Shown here piece after piece: positions 10,330-22,014 of a DNA stretch of 64,000 nucleotides. The notes beneath the pieces were generated by a model. That model made no database searches and was not told the origin of the DNA. It saw only the letters and a program-made list of their open reading frames with translations. This stretch comes from Pyxicephalus adspersus (Eukaryota; Chordata; Amphibia; Anura; Pyxicephalidae): positions 68,915,820-68,979,819 of the forward strand of contig NC_092860.1 in NCBI RefSeq assembly GCF_032062135.1, read 5' to 3'. Position 1 is the first letter of the stretch; each line of letters starts with the position of its first letter. The position numbers and the translations under genes are program-made.

Positions 10330-10880
10330 TTATATTTCCAATATAACTATACTAACCCAATATACAATCAATAAAGTCCAATATCTTTGTACTACCAAAT
10401 AACTCTTGTATCCACCCTCCCAGGTACAGATTGGCAAAGGATGGGGCACAATCCCCTTCGCCACACCCTGTGCCTGGAGGTAATGAGACCAATTGAAAAT
10501 AAAGAATTCATTCATAAGAATTATTTCGAGCAACTAACATAAAAAGTCACTAAATGGCCAACTTTCTTGACTTTGAGTTTTTAGAATTTGATTGATTACT
10601 TCCACTCTCTTCCTGTGTGGAATGCAATTATAAAGACACTCTACATCTATTGTAACTAAAATACTATCATTTGGAACTTCAATCCCATGAAGAATCTGTT
10701 ATATTGTGGATTGTTTTCTTAACATATGATGGAAGACTAACTACATGAGTGCAGAGATAGTAATCAACAAATTTTCTAGCATTTGCAGTAAGGGAATCAT
10801 TTCCCTGAGTAGGCTGCAACCCAATTGGCACACTAGTGCCCCTCTCCCCCAACCCCGTATGTAAGACCCACAACAAACTG
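10330..10880 (-). pseudogene. Penelope-like reverse transcriptase relic
   Basis: The minus strand gives NDSLTANARKFVDYYL with VVSLPSYVKKTIHNI (10679-10876). This is the segment before RT motif A in which Penelope elements read S-L-T-x-x-x-S-K-F-V-D. It continues into SILVTIDVECLYNCIPH, which holds the motif A Asp in V-T-I-D-V-E-C-L-Y, and then NEFFIFNWSHYLQAQGVAKG (10330-10533), corresponding to the F-x-F-N...Y-x-Q-x-x-G-x-x-M-G motif B. A YxDD box was not visible. Three frames are needed, so it is a pseudogene. Confidence 0.75.
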
Positions 10881-13609
10881 GAGGCTAGAAGATGTAAGGT
10901 ATAAACGCACCTCTTTCCCTAACCAGTGGGTTCTCTGCTCACTTCCAGCACCTGACCCAGGATTGCATAGGGCTGTAGCCTAAATAGCCACAGGTAAAAC
11001 CTTCCCTGCCCTTATGATAAAGGACATTTTGGACCAGTAAAAAAAAAAGGTTAATACAGACTCACTAAAAATGGCTGCTTCCTATCTGGAAACCTAGAAG
11101 TCTAAAGAAAGCAGGAACAGTAGGCTAAGTACACACAGTATCTCACATGTCATTTCAGTTACTAGGGACAGGCTATTGTGACAGACCTGCGCCTACCTAC
11201 AACCTGATGGGTAAAAAAGCTTTTACCTCACAAATTTTCAAGAGTGGCTATTCCAGCATATGAGCAATTGGGATGGTGTCACTAATGACTGCATGGTCAC
11301 AACTGACAATTTTTTTTTTTTTTTTAGAAAGTAGCTTAGCAAAAGCACAGACGGCATGACAGCTTTTTGTTCCTGACACCACAGCATATTTTAGCCTTTA
11401 TTTGGTGGCTTGTGTTGGCACTACACATCAGGCAAGCAGTGTCTATGTGAAACTACAGTAAATGAGCGGAGACTTTCCTGGTCCTTATTCAGCAGCAGCT
11501 GCAATACCGGGTAGCTGGTTAGGAAATTCATCCTGTGATGAAATTAAATGAATTGTTGCTTGGGTTTGCAGAGCCTCCACTAATTTTAGGCACAGCACTG
11601 AACTTTTTTCCTTAAGCAGAATAGTAAACTTTGTGCAGCTTTCTATGTGCAAAGGGTGTTGTGGTTGAAAATGCAGAGACCGCGTCCCTCCATTAAAATC
11701 AAACTCCAATGAAAGATTACCCCTATGTCACTCACTTACCTATGCTTACTGGACCATATATCTATGGCCAGTTCACCCTGCCATTGATAGTGCTGAAGTG
11801 ACAAAGATATGTTCTGCTTTCCGTGAAAAAATAGTGGGGCCTGGGGTTAGCACTTGCTAAAAAATGATGCAAGGTAGGCATGTCTTTTCGTTTGTATTTA
11901 ATCAGTTGCAGCACAGTTAAGGGTACTTAGGTTGTACTTTTTTCCACTAAAAAGCTTTCTGCTGTACAGTGATAGAATTTGGAGTGGAAGTGATCATTGG
12001 GGAGGATAATGGTTGCTCCACTTCCAGCCTTTACTTTGCATTTCTTCCTTTGCTACTGTCTCCCTATTCAGCACTGCAGGTAGATTGGGTCCTACCATCC
12101 TAACAATCCTGTATAAATAGTTGCTTCCCTTTTAATACATGTAGTAGTGGCTCCTTGTATGGTAAGAAAAATAGGAAAGGTAGGTTATGAAGATGTAGCA
12201 GTAGTGGAAGAGGGGGACAGATATGGCTTTTATTAGAGTAGTGGAACTTCAAATGGTAACGCATGTACAAGGTACCCACATTGCAAATGATTTTTTCTGT
12301 TTTAAGTGCTGCTGACAGAGACTTCAAATGACAATGATTTGGTCAGATGGTGAGTTTCAAAAAAACGCTCAGATGCAGAGGTAATGTGAGCAGGTTGAGC
12401 ATGGGGCTGCAGTTGTCCCTCTGCACCTCTGCCAACAGATAACTATGGGTTGATGCAACCTGCTAGCAGAAGGCTGCAGCAATTGAAAAGACCCTTTTTG
12501 GTTTCATCATGCACCTTGCACCTTTTACAAAAGTTTAATACTGTGCAACTTCCTCCTGCTTTCCCTGTCTGATGACCTGCTGTTTAATAGTCATTTACCA
12601 CCTCCTTCTGACTGGACTCAGAATCACTGTAAGAGACTGGAAATAGCACCTCTTTTTGTAAGCCTCTGACCTAAGAAGGACTGACCGCACATAATGCACA
12701 TTTTTATGCTGCTGCTCTTCCTTTCTTAGACTGTCCTCTTCTTTGGGGTTGGACATCAGCGCATGAAATGTCTTTATCCTCTCCCTCATTTTGTTTTATG
12801 TACTCCTTAAATAGCCAAGAATGCTGCGAATAATTTTTCAGACTGCTTGCTGTGGACTGTTGTGGAGAGTATGCTGGATTTCGCAGTAAAAAAGTGGAAG
12901 GAGCCTGTGGTTATAAAAATTGGATGATCTGTGTCTGGGGGTGGTGGTTTGAGTTGACCTGTCCTGCGTCGTGCACTGTATGATGGAATTGTTAGAATTA
13001 ACAAGGGTGACAGTTCTGGTGTACTTAGTTTTTTTGTTTTTGTTTGTTTTTTTCGTTCATGGGGCCAAACCCATCCTGAATTTGCCTCAGCACTACTGGT
13101 TTCACTTCTCTTCTCCATGCATTTACTGCACAGGATCTACATTTGGTACACATCCCAGATATAATAAAACTCACTGAGCTTAACCCTTTCAGGTAATTGT
13201 TATTAAAAGGGATTCTGTTCCAGAAGTATTAATAGTGTGGCAAATCTATGGAAATTGAGGTGGAATTCTGACTATAGTTCCTCATTAGGAAATCATCAAA
13301 TTGAAATATCTTAGAGGACAAATCCTTAAATCACATTGAAAATAGCCTTGTGGACATGGTAAATCAGTTTGCGTGTGCACAGTCAGCTTTATGTGCATTA
13401 TTTTTGAACTAGGTTTACAAAATTAAAAATTTTGTACAAAATCATAAATTTCAAAAATGTTATGCTGTTTCTATTGAGCTGTATTTAATCTGATAAAGTA
13501 AAATGTTGTATAAGAATACTTTCATATTTAAGCATGTATATGGTGAGAGTAAAATTGGAACAATTTTATGGGCTGTAGTATGTTTGGTTCAAGTAAAAAA
13601 GGCCATATA
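10881..13609. other. No recognised gene or repeat
   Basis: About 2.7 kb with only short frames. Minus-strand frames at 11485-11709, 12100-12327, 12595-12789 and 12807-13118 lie in a row, which might mean a very old minus-strand gene or transposase, but I see no family motif in any of them. A T tract lies at about 11311-11326. Confidence 0.35.
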
Positions 13610-13915
13610 TTAATATTACACAGTATTTATATAGCGCCATCATATTACGAAGCATTGTACAAAGTCCATAGTCATGTCACTAGCTGTCCCTCAAAGGGGC
13701 TCACAATCTAATGTTACTACCATAGTCATATGACTTTATTACAGTCTAAGGTCAATTTTGGGGGGAAGCCAATTAACTTAAGTGCCCGTAGGAAACCCAC
13801 GCAGACATGAGGAGAACCTGCAAACTCCATGCAGTAATGTCCTGGCCGAGATTCAAACCTGGGACTTAGTGCTGCAAAGGCAAGAATTCTAACCTCTGAG
13901 CCACTCACATTAATA
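13610..13915. repeat. Interspersed repeat sharing the L2-type 3' end
   Basis: It starts TATTTATATAGCGCCATCAT, close to the tail of the L2-type LINE at 39955-39990 (TTTATATGCCAACATATTAC). It continues with AAACCCACGCAGACATGAGG and ends GAGCCACTCAC. This text is widespread in vertebrate interspersed repeats. A SINE mobilised by an L2-type LINE, or a LINE 3' fragment, are both possible. I am confident it is repetitive and unsure of its class. Confidence 0.5.
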
Positions 13916-14121
13916 CAAAAGCCATTCAAAGTTTTTTTTTTAAGTTTGGTAGTTTTGGAGGTTTTCTTTTTTTTTTTCGTTTTGGTGTTAATTTATCTTG
14001 GTTTAAAAAAGAAACAATAGTAGTACAACAATCATGACAAGTAATTCTTTACATTGAAAGAATCAACAGAGAATTCTAGTCCTTTGATAAGGTTATTATA
14101 GATAAATAAAGTACAAAAAAG
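13916..14121. other. No feature seen
   Basis: T-rich spacer between the interspersed repeat and the first CR1 fragment. Confidence 0.4.
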
Positions 14122-14740
14122 TTGCAGGGAAAAATAGAGAAGCCTGAGATTCATACTCTGAATGGTATAAGGTTATTACTTGATATACCTCAGGGTTCAG
14201 TGTTGGGAAAATTACCGTTTAACATATTCATAAATGATATAAAGTTTTGGTTTAGAAGTACCATTTCTGCGTTTGCAGATGACACCATACTGTGTAATGG
14301 AATTAGGTATATACAGGAAGTCTATAATCTACAAGCAGACCTAGATGCACTGTTTAATTGGGCACCAAATGGCAAATGACATTTAATATTTAATAAATAA
14401 ATAAAAACAAATGTTAGTTATGCACTTTTGAGGTTAACAACATTCTTTCTTCATACAGTCTGGGGGTAGTAAAAATGGAAATTAATTGAGTATTTTGGTG
14501 GATCATAGACTTAATAATAGCATTCAATGCCAAGCCACAGTTTCTAAAGCTATCACTGTACATGTATTTAAAGAGATATAGACTGCAGAGATAGAGACAT
14601 AATAGTGCCCCATCCTACAAAGCATTGTGTGGCATATGCAGTCCCATTTTGGACACCAGTTCACAAAAAGGTTATAGTGGAACTGGAGAGAGTACAGAGA
14701 AAAGGCAACTAAACTGTTGCCTAAAATGTTTCAAGTCTTT
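14122..14740 (+). pseudogene. CR1-type LINE fragment (RT middle to thumb)
   Basis: The frame at 14122-14379 holds DIPQGSVLGKLPFNIFINDI (RT motif B region, consensus P-Q-G-S-V-L-G-P-L-L-F) and ISAFADDTILC (the F-A-D-D catalytic box). It then gives YNLQADLDALFNWA, matching the CR1 segment L-Q-x-D-L-D-x-L-x-x-W. Decayed similarity continues to about 14740, where a second CR1 copy starts again with an earlier part of RT. It shares the same wording as the downstream copy, so the two are close relatives placed head to tail, probably by chance or by insertion of one next to the other. Confidence 0.8.
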
Positions 14741-16940
14741 TCTGCAAAAGCACACTAAAAAATATATTCCAATGGGTAATAAGTTTAAGAGGCTAAAATT
14801 AAAACCTATGTGGCTCACATCTGATGTTAAAAAAGCCATAATGAACAAGAAAAGGGCATTCCAAAAATATAAAAAATGAAGGATCACCTTCATCATTTGA
14901 AACCTATAAAGAATGTAACAAAAGATGTAAAAAGAAGATAAAATGTGCAAAACTTCAAAATGAAAGACAGATTGCAAAGGAAAGTAAGGCAAACCCCCCA
15001 AAATTTTCCAATATATTAATATCAAAAAGATCAGATCCAAGCATGTAGGCCCCTTAAAGGATGTCGCTGGATTGGTAAATGGGGATAAAGACAAGGCAGA
15101 TTTACTAAACACTTTTTTTTTAGCTCTGTGTACACAAAAGAAAATGGCAGAGCTCAAGTCCAAATTCATAAAAGCAATGTCACTGCCTTAAATGAGTCAC
15201 AATGGCTCAGAAATTATATGATTGAGAAACAGGTGGGAAAAATTAAGGTTGACAAAGCACCAGGACCTGATGGATTACATCGACGTGTCCTCAAAGAGCT
15301 GAGCTTGGTTATTTCAAAGCCAATATTTGTAATTTTTAGAGACTGTTTAGTCACTGGCAAAGTACAGATGGATTGACGTAAGGCCAATGTGGTTCCTATC
15401 TTCAAAAAGGGAGAAAAGTCCTTACCAGGTAACTACAGACCCATTAGTTTAACGTCCATAGTTGGAAAGGTCCTAGAGAGTTTGATAAAGATTCACATAG
15501 AGGGGTTTCTGCTAGAAAATAATAATATAGGTGATAGTATATAGGTGATAGTCAGCATGGCTTCAAGAAAGACAGAATTAGTCAAACAAATTTACTCTCT
15601 TTTTATGAGGAAGTAAGTAAAGAGGTAGACAGTGGAAAAGCAGTTGATATAGTGTATTTGGACTTTGCTAAAGCATTTGACACTGTACCCCACAGACGGT
15701 TAATATGCAAGTTAGGGTCAATAGGTTTAGAAAAGTCAATCTGTAAATGGATAGAGAACTGGCTTAAAGATCAAATCCAGAGAGTTGTGTTTAATGATTC
15801 AAACTCTGAATGGTCTAAGGTTATTAGTGGTATAGTGGTTTACTGTTTAACATCTTTATAAATGATATAGTTTTGGATTAAAAGTTTCATTTCTGTGTTT
15901 GCAGATGACACCAAACTATGTTTTCGAATTATGTCCATACAGGATGTCTATATTTTACAAGCAGACCTTGATGTACTGTTTGATTGGGCAGCCAAGTGGC
16001 AAATGACATTTAATATAGATAAATGTAAAATTATGAACTTGGGTGCTAACAACATACATGCTTCATACCGTCTAGGGGGAATACATTTGGGGGAGTCAGA
16101 AATGAAAAAGGATCTGGGGGTTCTGGTAGATCATAGACTTAATAACAGCATGCAATGCCAAGCTGCAATATCAAATGTTAGCAAAGTACTTTCTTGTAAT
16201 AAAAGAGGAATAGACTGCAGAGATGGAGACATAATCCTGCCCCTGTAAAAAGCAGTGGTCAGACCACATCTGGAATATGCAGTCCAGTTTTGGGCACCAG
16301 TTCACAAAAAAGGCATTGTTGAATTGGAGAGAGTGCAGAGAAGGGCAACTAAATGAATAAAAGGAATGGAGGAGCTCAGCTATGAGGGGAGATTAGCTGA
16401 ACTGAATCTATTCTCCCTTGAGAAGAGACATTTAAGAGGGGATATAATCATCCTGTATAAATGTAAAAAACGGTCCATATACAGAACTCTCTTTCCTATT
16501 ATTCACTTTGAGATCATTACAAAGAACAAGAGGGCACTCCTTGCGTCTGGAGGAAAAGAAGTTTAAGCGCCAGATAAGGAAGGCATTCTTCACTGTAAGG
16601 TCTGTGAAAATGTGGAATCGGCTCCCTCAGGAAGTAGTTACAACAACTACTATAGATTGCTTTAAGAAAAAGCTGGATGCTTTTCTAGAAGCACAGAATT
16701 TAACTGGTTATTAAGGCTTTAAAGTAAAAATAACAGTGACTGTTGATCTGATTGCCTCATGGAATCAGGAAGGAATTTTTTTCACCTGTTGAAGCAAATT
16801 GTACCAGGGTTTTTTTTGCCTTCCTCTGGACCAACTATGTCTTATGGGGTTTTATATCTGGGATATGTTTATTTCCCTAGTGGTTGAACTTGATGTACTT
16901 ATGCCTGTTTTCAACCTAATCTACTATGTAACTATGTACC
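14741..16940 (+). mobile_element. CR1-type LINE, 5'-truncated, with 3' tail
   Basis: It runs from the N-terminal edge of the RT region (PMWLTSDVKKAIMNKKRAF at about 14811) through RT and thumb to a 3' untranslated region. It ends in CTACTATGTAACTATGTA (about 16920-16937), the short ATGTAAC tandem tail usual for CR1-type elements instead of poly-A. No ORF1 or endonuclease is present, consistent with 5' truncation during target-primed reverse transcription. The tail abuts a piggyBac-type terminus that ends with TTAA at 16986-16989. Confidence 0.85.
14747..16714 (+). pseudogene. CR1-type LINE reverse transcriptase, broken
   Basis: In order: KIKVDKAPGPDGLHRRVLKE (about 15237-15296, finger region), VYLDFAKAFDTVPHRRL (15652-15702, motif A Asp in L-D-F-A-K-A-F-D), a deleted P-Q-G-S-V-L segment where VISGIVVYCLTSL remains (about 15821-15859), MFADDTKLC (15895, catalytic box), MTFNIDKCKIMNLG, KKDLGVLVDHRLNNS (16111-16145) and VRSVKMWNRLPQEVV (16598-16642). 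The order and wording are those of CR1. At least five frame changes occur and motif B is damaged, so the enzyme is dead. Confidence 0.85.
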
Positions 16941-16989
16941 GCTTTTAGACATATAAATCTAAACAGAAATGTACTGCTCAGGAGGTTAA
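16936..16989. mobile_element. Terminal fragment of a piggyBac-type repeat
   Basis: TACCGCTTTTAGACATATAA and ACTGCTCAGGAGGTTAA match the right ends at about 2399-2449 and 38898-38946. TTAA is at 16986-16989. Only about 50 bp remain, sandwiched between the CR1 tail and the CYLC-family fragment. Confidence 0.6.
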
Positions 16990-17735
16990 TGGAGAAATTG
17001 GGAATTCCAATCTATAACTCAAGTGCATGGCGAATATATATTGATAGCTCAAAGCGAAGCTTAAAGTGTGTCCTCCTTCACAATTGAAATATATTTGGGT
17101 CAGTCCCAATTGGCCATTCAGTTTCTCTGTTTCAAGTACGTAATTTTGGCATTTCCTAGCCTTGAAAAAATAAAGGCCGGTGTGTTTGATGGTCCACAGA
17201 TTCGGCAGCTCATCAAAGATGAACATTTCATCAGGACAATGTCAGAAGTCAAAAACAATGCTTGGTTATCATTCAAAGCCATTGTCAAGGACTTTCTTGG
17301 AAACAAATAATTACACAGAAACTGTTCAGAAAATCTTGGGGAGCTACAAAATGCTTGGTTGCAATATGAGCATCAAGGTGCATTTTCTGCATATCCATCT
17401 TTCTAACTTCTAACTTCCCGAAAAACCTTGGTGCAGTCAGTGATGAGCAAGGTGAATGATTCCACTAAGATTTGAAGGTCATTGAAGGACTGTATCAGGG
17501 TAGATGGGATGTACATATGATGGCTGATTATTGTTGGAGCAGTTGGAACAGTACATTTTTTTAATGTATGTAAAGTTTGTATGTTTTTTGACAAAAATGG
17601 AGGGTACTCTGTATCGTAAAAACTATATGCAACAGCAAAAAAACTGGGGTCATTTCTAGATTCACCACCCAAAAATTAGTAAAAATCAAATGTAAGATCT
17701 AACTCCCCAGTTCCCCAGTGTAATTGGAGTGTTGC
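16989..17735 (+). pseudogene. CYLC-family element, internally deleted copy
   Basis: The plus-strand copy starts at GAGAAATTGGGAATTCC, equivalent to the NIPGLMDELGIPIYN block of the 5091-6945 copy. It then has a frame with EKIKAGVFDGPQIRQLIKDE (17161-17220) and NNAWLSFKAIVKDFLGNK, and a broken RFHQ/YQGRWDVHMMADY block (about 17450-17530). The whole CYLC segment is missing: GHSVSL-type sequence joins directly to TTTCAAGTACGTAATTTTGG at about 17128. It ends with CCCCAGTGTAATT at about 17711-17723. It retains a longer open C-terminal frame (17068-17310) than the sister copy. Confidence 0.6.
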
Positions 17736-18044
17736 ATGGAGTCTACCAACTTCTGGCACCTGGGAACAGGTATTCCAGCTCAGGATGATTAGCTTGCATT
17801 ACACACTTCTTCTGCATTTCTTAGTTTTTGCCGAAATAACATTTTTGATGTCACCCTACAAGTTTTCTTTTGTAATAAGGTATTGGGATTTGGCTGGCCA
17901 CCGAATTCAATTCATCACGTCAACTGTGTTGGTCTGGAACCAAGACGTTGCTTGTTTACTAGTGTGTTTGAGGTTGTTGTCTTGTTGTTTTATTCACTTG
18001 TATAAACACACTGCTATTATTCTAAACACAAATTGGTTTATAGA
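17736..18044. other. No feature seen
   Basis: The frame at 17785-18087 is rich in hydrophobic residues but has no family motif and is probably chance. Confidence 0.35.
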
Positions 18045-18235
18045 GAGATCGTGTTTTACAATTATTCACTTTGCAAGGTCATTGTAAAGATCAGGGGTCA
18101 TTTTTTGCTTTTAGAAGAAAAAAAGTTTAATCTCTGGATAAGGAAGGGATTCATCGTGTGAAAGGTGTGTGAAAATGTGGAACGGGTTTCCTCAGGATGT
18201 AGATTTAGTACTTTGTATAGATGCTTAATGCAGAA
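18045..18235 (+). pseudogene. CR1-type LINE 3' coding fragment
   Basis: TTACAATTATTCACTTTGCA and AAAAGTTTAATCTCTGGATA parallel 16495-16575 of the larger CR1 copy. The piece translates in pieces as the end of the RT-thumb region (R-x-x-S-L-R-L-E-E-K-K-F; a decayed V-K-M-W-N-R-L-P). It lacks the 3' tail, so it is a truncated piece. Confidence 0.6.
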
Positions 18236-19545
18236 CTTTCTTTAATAAAAAAACACTTACCTGTTACTTAAGCAGAGCCTTTGATCCCTTCCCGATCAGA
18301 TACCATTCAACCCCCCATACCGGATTTCATCTTTTCCTGGCATGGAGGAACCAGTGGGCACCACCATCTTCTGATTTCTTCTGCTGAGTTCTTCTTATGT
18401 CATGCTATCTCACACTGCGCAGGTGTGAGATCGAGGTCGTTTCCTCCTAAAATAATCTTTTAAAAAGTGCTGATCTCATGTATGGCGAGGAAAACCATGT
18501 GCAGAAAGAGCAGCCTAAAGCCAGTAGGAGTTAGATTGTGATGTTATTGTTTGCCTGCGAAGTATTAGCCTCCGAGGTCAATCATTCTTGCTTGCTGAAG
18601 GACAGAGATTACCTGAGTGGCAAATGATCCTATATATAGAACTGGGAACTGAAGAACATTAGAAATATAAGGTATTCCTAATTACTTATCAGATCTTAAA
18701 AAGTTGTTATATGAGTCTGGCCTGTGAGATATTCTTAATAAACCACTGCACCAATTATGTAGAACAGTCACTTTGCTTCAGTGGGGCCTGTTGTATCTGC
18801 ATGCAGTTTCAGTAACAATTTAAGTTAGCAAAATATATGTATAAATTGATCAGGTTAAAAGGTAAGTGGTGCATCTGACAATCCCTAGTGGACAATCAGA
18901 TACTGTCAATAAAACACAAGGACCTAGGAGATACTTCACCATTGGATGTTTCAGTCAATGTCAAATTCACTGCTTTATAGATAGGCCCCCATGTAAGCCT
19001 CATTTCTTTATTGTTCTCTTTAAAACATTTTGCAACTTACTAAAAGCATGCCAATGTACGGTACATTTTACTGCTGATCTAGGTTGAAGATATATGAACA
19101 GGTCTTCTTTGAAAAGAACATAAATGACTTTTAACTTTTGTGTTTGCAGGTTCCATCTAGTTTGATAACTTTTCGCTGGGATGCAGGCGTTTTGGCTGAT
19201 GTGGAGGCTGCAGCGGGACATAAACTTGATACTGCTTTAAAACAAGAACTAATTTCCAATGCAGAGACTCTTGATTAGATCTTCTTGCAACTCATGGCTG
19301 ATCAAAGAAGGAATCAGCCTTTTTTCAACATAATTTTCTTAGTAACAGTTGTAACGTTTTGGGGAGCAAATGAAAAAAAAAAGCTTCAAATAAATGTGTT
19401 GTTAAAGTTACCTTAAGGTTAAAATAAATAATTGTGCACAAAGTTTGCTGTGTTTCATCTTCAGTTGTTTGTAAACTATCACCCTCTTCTATTTTCAGCT
19501 TCAGAAAAAAGAAAAACAGAATAATCTGTCAATTATTTATACATA
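18236..19545. other. No recognised feature
   Basis: Short frames only (for example 18281-18463 and 18866-19087), with no motifs. Confidence 0.35.
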
Positions 19546-19770
19546 ATGATAAAATTCAGTCTGAAACACTACATTGGTTGCTCCACTGTCAGAGTAATGT
19601 ACCTTATTACCTGGAAATGCAAAGCATTTTATGTAGGCAAGACCAAAAGTTCTTTTAAAAAACGAATATATGAACATCCTTATTCAATATATAGGATAAA
19701 AAGTAAAGAAGAAGAAAAAAAGAGGGCTTTTTGGCAAGAAATGCCATGTATTAAGCTTATTAACACATGA
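19546..19770 (+). pseudogene. GIY-YIG endonuclease fragment of a Penelope-like element
   Basis: The frame contains VMYLITWKCKAFYVGKTKSS followed by FKKRIYEHPYSI. It shows the GIY-YIG core as V-M-Y...F-Y-V-G-K-T, the conserved Arg in K-K-R-I and the E-H pair. It is better preserved than the 9447-9720 relic at the second motif (F-Y-V-G). The RT part is absent upstream. Beyond EHPYSI the frame runs into Lys- and Glu-rich sequence. Opposite strand to the first Penelope copy. Confidence 0.75.
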
Positions 19771-19965
19771 CCAAGGATTACAAAAGTTGTATGTCAACAC
19801 ACCAATGATAAGTGTTGTACAAACAATACAATATCTTTGTTTCGCACCTTAACTCTATACAGATATTTCTACTGTCTCAGTTAAGAGATCAGTAATAAAG
19901 TGAAATTCTATTAAATTAGTAAATCCAGTATATAGTAAATATTTATACATCTTTTCATATAAATT

Positions 19966-20006
19966 CCTGATGCAGTGCCTTTTTTAAGATGCCGAAATCT
20001 CGCCAG
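19966..20006 (+). ncRNA. Weak hammerhead-like motif
   Basis: CCTGATGCAG at 19966-19975 and CGAAATCTCG at 19993-20002 resemble the CTGATGA and GAAAC core boxes of hammerhead ribozymes with short stem II spacing. I cannot pair a convincing stem II between them. It is listed because it lies about 200 bp downstream of a Penelope endonuclease fragment on the same strand, where such elements carry hammerheads. Confidence 0.25.
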
Positions 20007-20985
20007 AGGAGCAGTTTGGAACAGTTCAGTGTTTGTGTCATGAGATACCAGCTCCTGTTCTAGCATCCCATTGAATCCCCACACGTTACAAACACGTGTC
20101 AAATAGACAATCCTGTCAGTCCTCTTTCACATCTCTATATCGGTAAAGCCCCTTTTTATTAAAACAGTCTCTTCTCTCAATTCTTGAAAATGAGTCTCTT
20201 ATCCTGTCTATAATACATACCCTTTTCAATACTTTTTAACCTCTCTACCTAGAAAATATTCATAGAATATAACTCCCTGGAGATCTTTTTTTTCTTAACC
20301 AGAAAGCATCAAAGACTGACAATTATTAAAGTTTTTTATTTTTTGCTACATTTTTACCTTTACTATATTTATTCATTACATTGTATTACAACTATATGCA
20401 TACTTTGACAAAGTATCTGAATAAATATGTTGCATTTAGCAACTTCATTTTATTTATTTATTAATATATAGATATTGATACTTAACCTATGAAGCTTAGC
20501 TAACCCTGTACAAATGTTATATTTGTTTTCTTTATTTGTTATGGAAATCGTATTTATAAGTATTTCTTATGCTCTAGCCTGTGCTACATACGCCTAAGTT
20601 GAAATGCGTCAGCAAAATAAGACAACTTTGGCTTTGACTACATCATTAATTTTACATTAACTTTTCTGTCCACCCTTAAAACAGGTTTTTAGACGAGAAA
20701 TGGATACCTGTGTATAGCATAGCTGAATCTTTCCACTGTCACTGTCAGGCTGTAATGACACTGTTTATGCCTAATGTATAAACGTAACAACCGAATTGCA
20801 ACTTATGACAGAATATCTAAATACATTGTTTTTTGCCAAAAAAAACTTGCTTTACTTTCTCTTCTGTTTTTACTTTTCTCTTCTGTTATACTTAATTCAA
20901 GGTATTGGCATCAGACATCCATATTCCTATAGAAAAAGATTTAAGCTACAAAGGTGGAGCCCATGTAATATATTTATCCACAGGT
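20007..20985. other. No gene seen
   Basis: AT-rich sequence that may be the rest of the Penelope terminal region. GAAATGCGTCAGC at 20601-20613 recalls hammerhead flanks, but no partner box is convincing. Confidence 0.35.
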
Positions 20986-20989
20986 AGTT

Positions 20990-21610
20990 TGGTATCTCTT
21001 TTGGTGAACTAAGGGTAAGACAAGAGTTAGGAGTCATAGGCAAAGGTCTAGGCAGCAAACAATCACAGGGTCATGAAACAAGCAAAACAAGCTACAGGTA
21101 ATGCAAACAGTCCCACAACTAGCAGGGCAGTCAGACTAACAAGGAACTCAAAGAAAATGGGGACGCTGCAGCTGCACAGCAGACAGCTGATTGCTGCTCT
21201 TGTGGGGACTTTCTAAGCCTTTTGAATTGATAATAAGAATGTCATTGTGCCTTGGGCAGGATGGTGGACCCTCCTTGTCACCAGTCCAGCACAGACGTGC
21301 CCAGGGCGCGAGTCTAAGCAGCTGCCCGGTTTTCACCAGAGCCTCTAGTGGTGAGCTAGATGTTACTCTGGGGGAAATGCCATGTTGCATGAGGTACAGG
21401 AACATCAGACAGAATCAAGGTCAAAATTTATCTGGAAAATATTAGTAAAAAGTCTGTGGCACCAGAAGTGCAGGTAAGGAAAAACAGTAACCTTAGTGGT
21501 CTGACAGGTGCAACAGAGGAACCAAGGCTCAAAACAACATATAACATAGACCAACGACAAGATAAAAAGGTTCTTGTGGGAACATGGGAAAGTACACAAC
21601 TTTAGTCCGC
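20990..21610 (-). repeat. Probable solo LTR of a Ty3/gypsy chromovirus
   Basis: It contains GGTGGACCCTCCTTGTCACC (21262-21281) and TTTTCACCAGAGCCTCTAGT (21331-21350). The recognised chromovirus LTRs have equivalent text at the same relative positions (38049-38070 and 38130-38150; 57027-57045). The remaining text is CAG- and ACA-rich like those LTRs. Boundaries are not resolved and no internal coding sequence adjoins. Confidence 0.4.
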
Positions 21611-22014
21611 CGAGGAAGCATCAGGGAGAAAAAACTCCCACATAGAGTTAGGAATAGATCCACATCACTGGAGACAACAGCATAAGGTTCTGGAAGTGTT
21701 GTGGCATTTCACGCAAAATAAAAGCTTATTTGCACTATAATATCTCTGGGCTTGGTTAGGAAAATAAGGAGGTATCAGCACTATGCGCCCAATGCCAAGT
21801 TTAAACATTTTTCTCCCATAGTCCAACTAGGTTGTGGTGCCCCCCCCCCAGCCAAAGACACCTGGAAAGTAGAAGTGTTGATCATTTACTTACAGACCAA
21901 AGGATCTTCCAACCAAAGGACATCGACATTAGAAATTGAGCCAGATCTCTGTTTCCCATCCAGCAGACACTTCAATTCTCACACAGTCTCTTTCAAGCCG
22001 CTCACACTAATATA
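21611..22014. other. No feature seen
   Basis: Spacer before the Tc1 element, with a run of nine C at about 21841-21849. Confidence 0.35.

Larger units (their letters stand above)
9447..10880 (-). mobile_element. Penelope-like retroelement, minus strand
   Basis: RT, RT C-terminal and GIY-YIG endonuclease relics follow one another in the correct order on the minus strand: RT about 10880 to 10330, thumb/linker 10163 to 9867, endonuclease 9720 to 9447. This order (RT then C-terminal GIY-YIG) is specific to endonuclease-containing Penelope-like elements. A Cys cluster precedes the GIY-YIG block, as in some vertebrate clades such as Neptune; that sub-assignment is a guess. All parts are broken. 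Confidence 0.8.

Noticed and set aside
17785..18087. 100-residue plus-strand ORF with hydrophobic segments
   Set aside because: No homology that I recognise, AT-driven hydrophobic composition and position between TE fragments; probably chance.
20576..20615. A further hammerhead-like motif (GAAATGCGTCAGC)
   Set aside because: Only the right half resembles the core; CTGTGCT on the left lacks the CTGANGA box and no stem II pairs.
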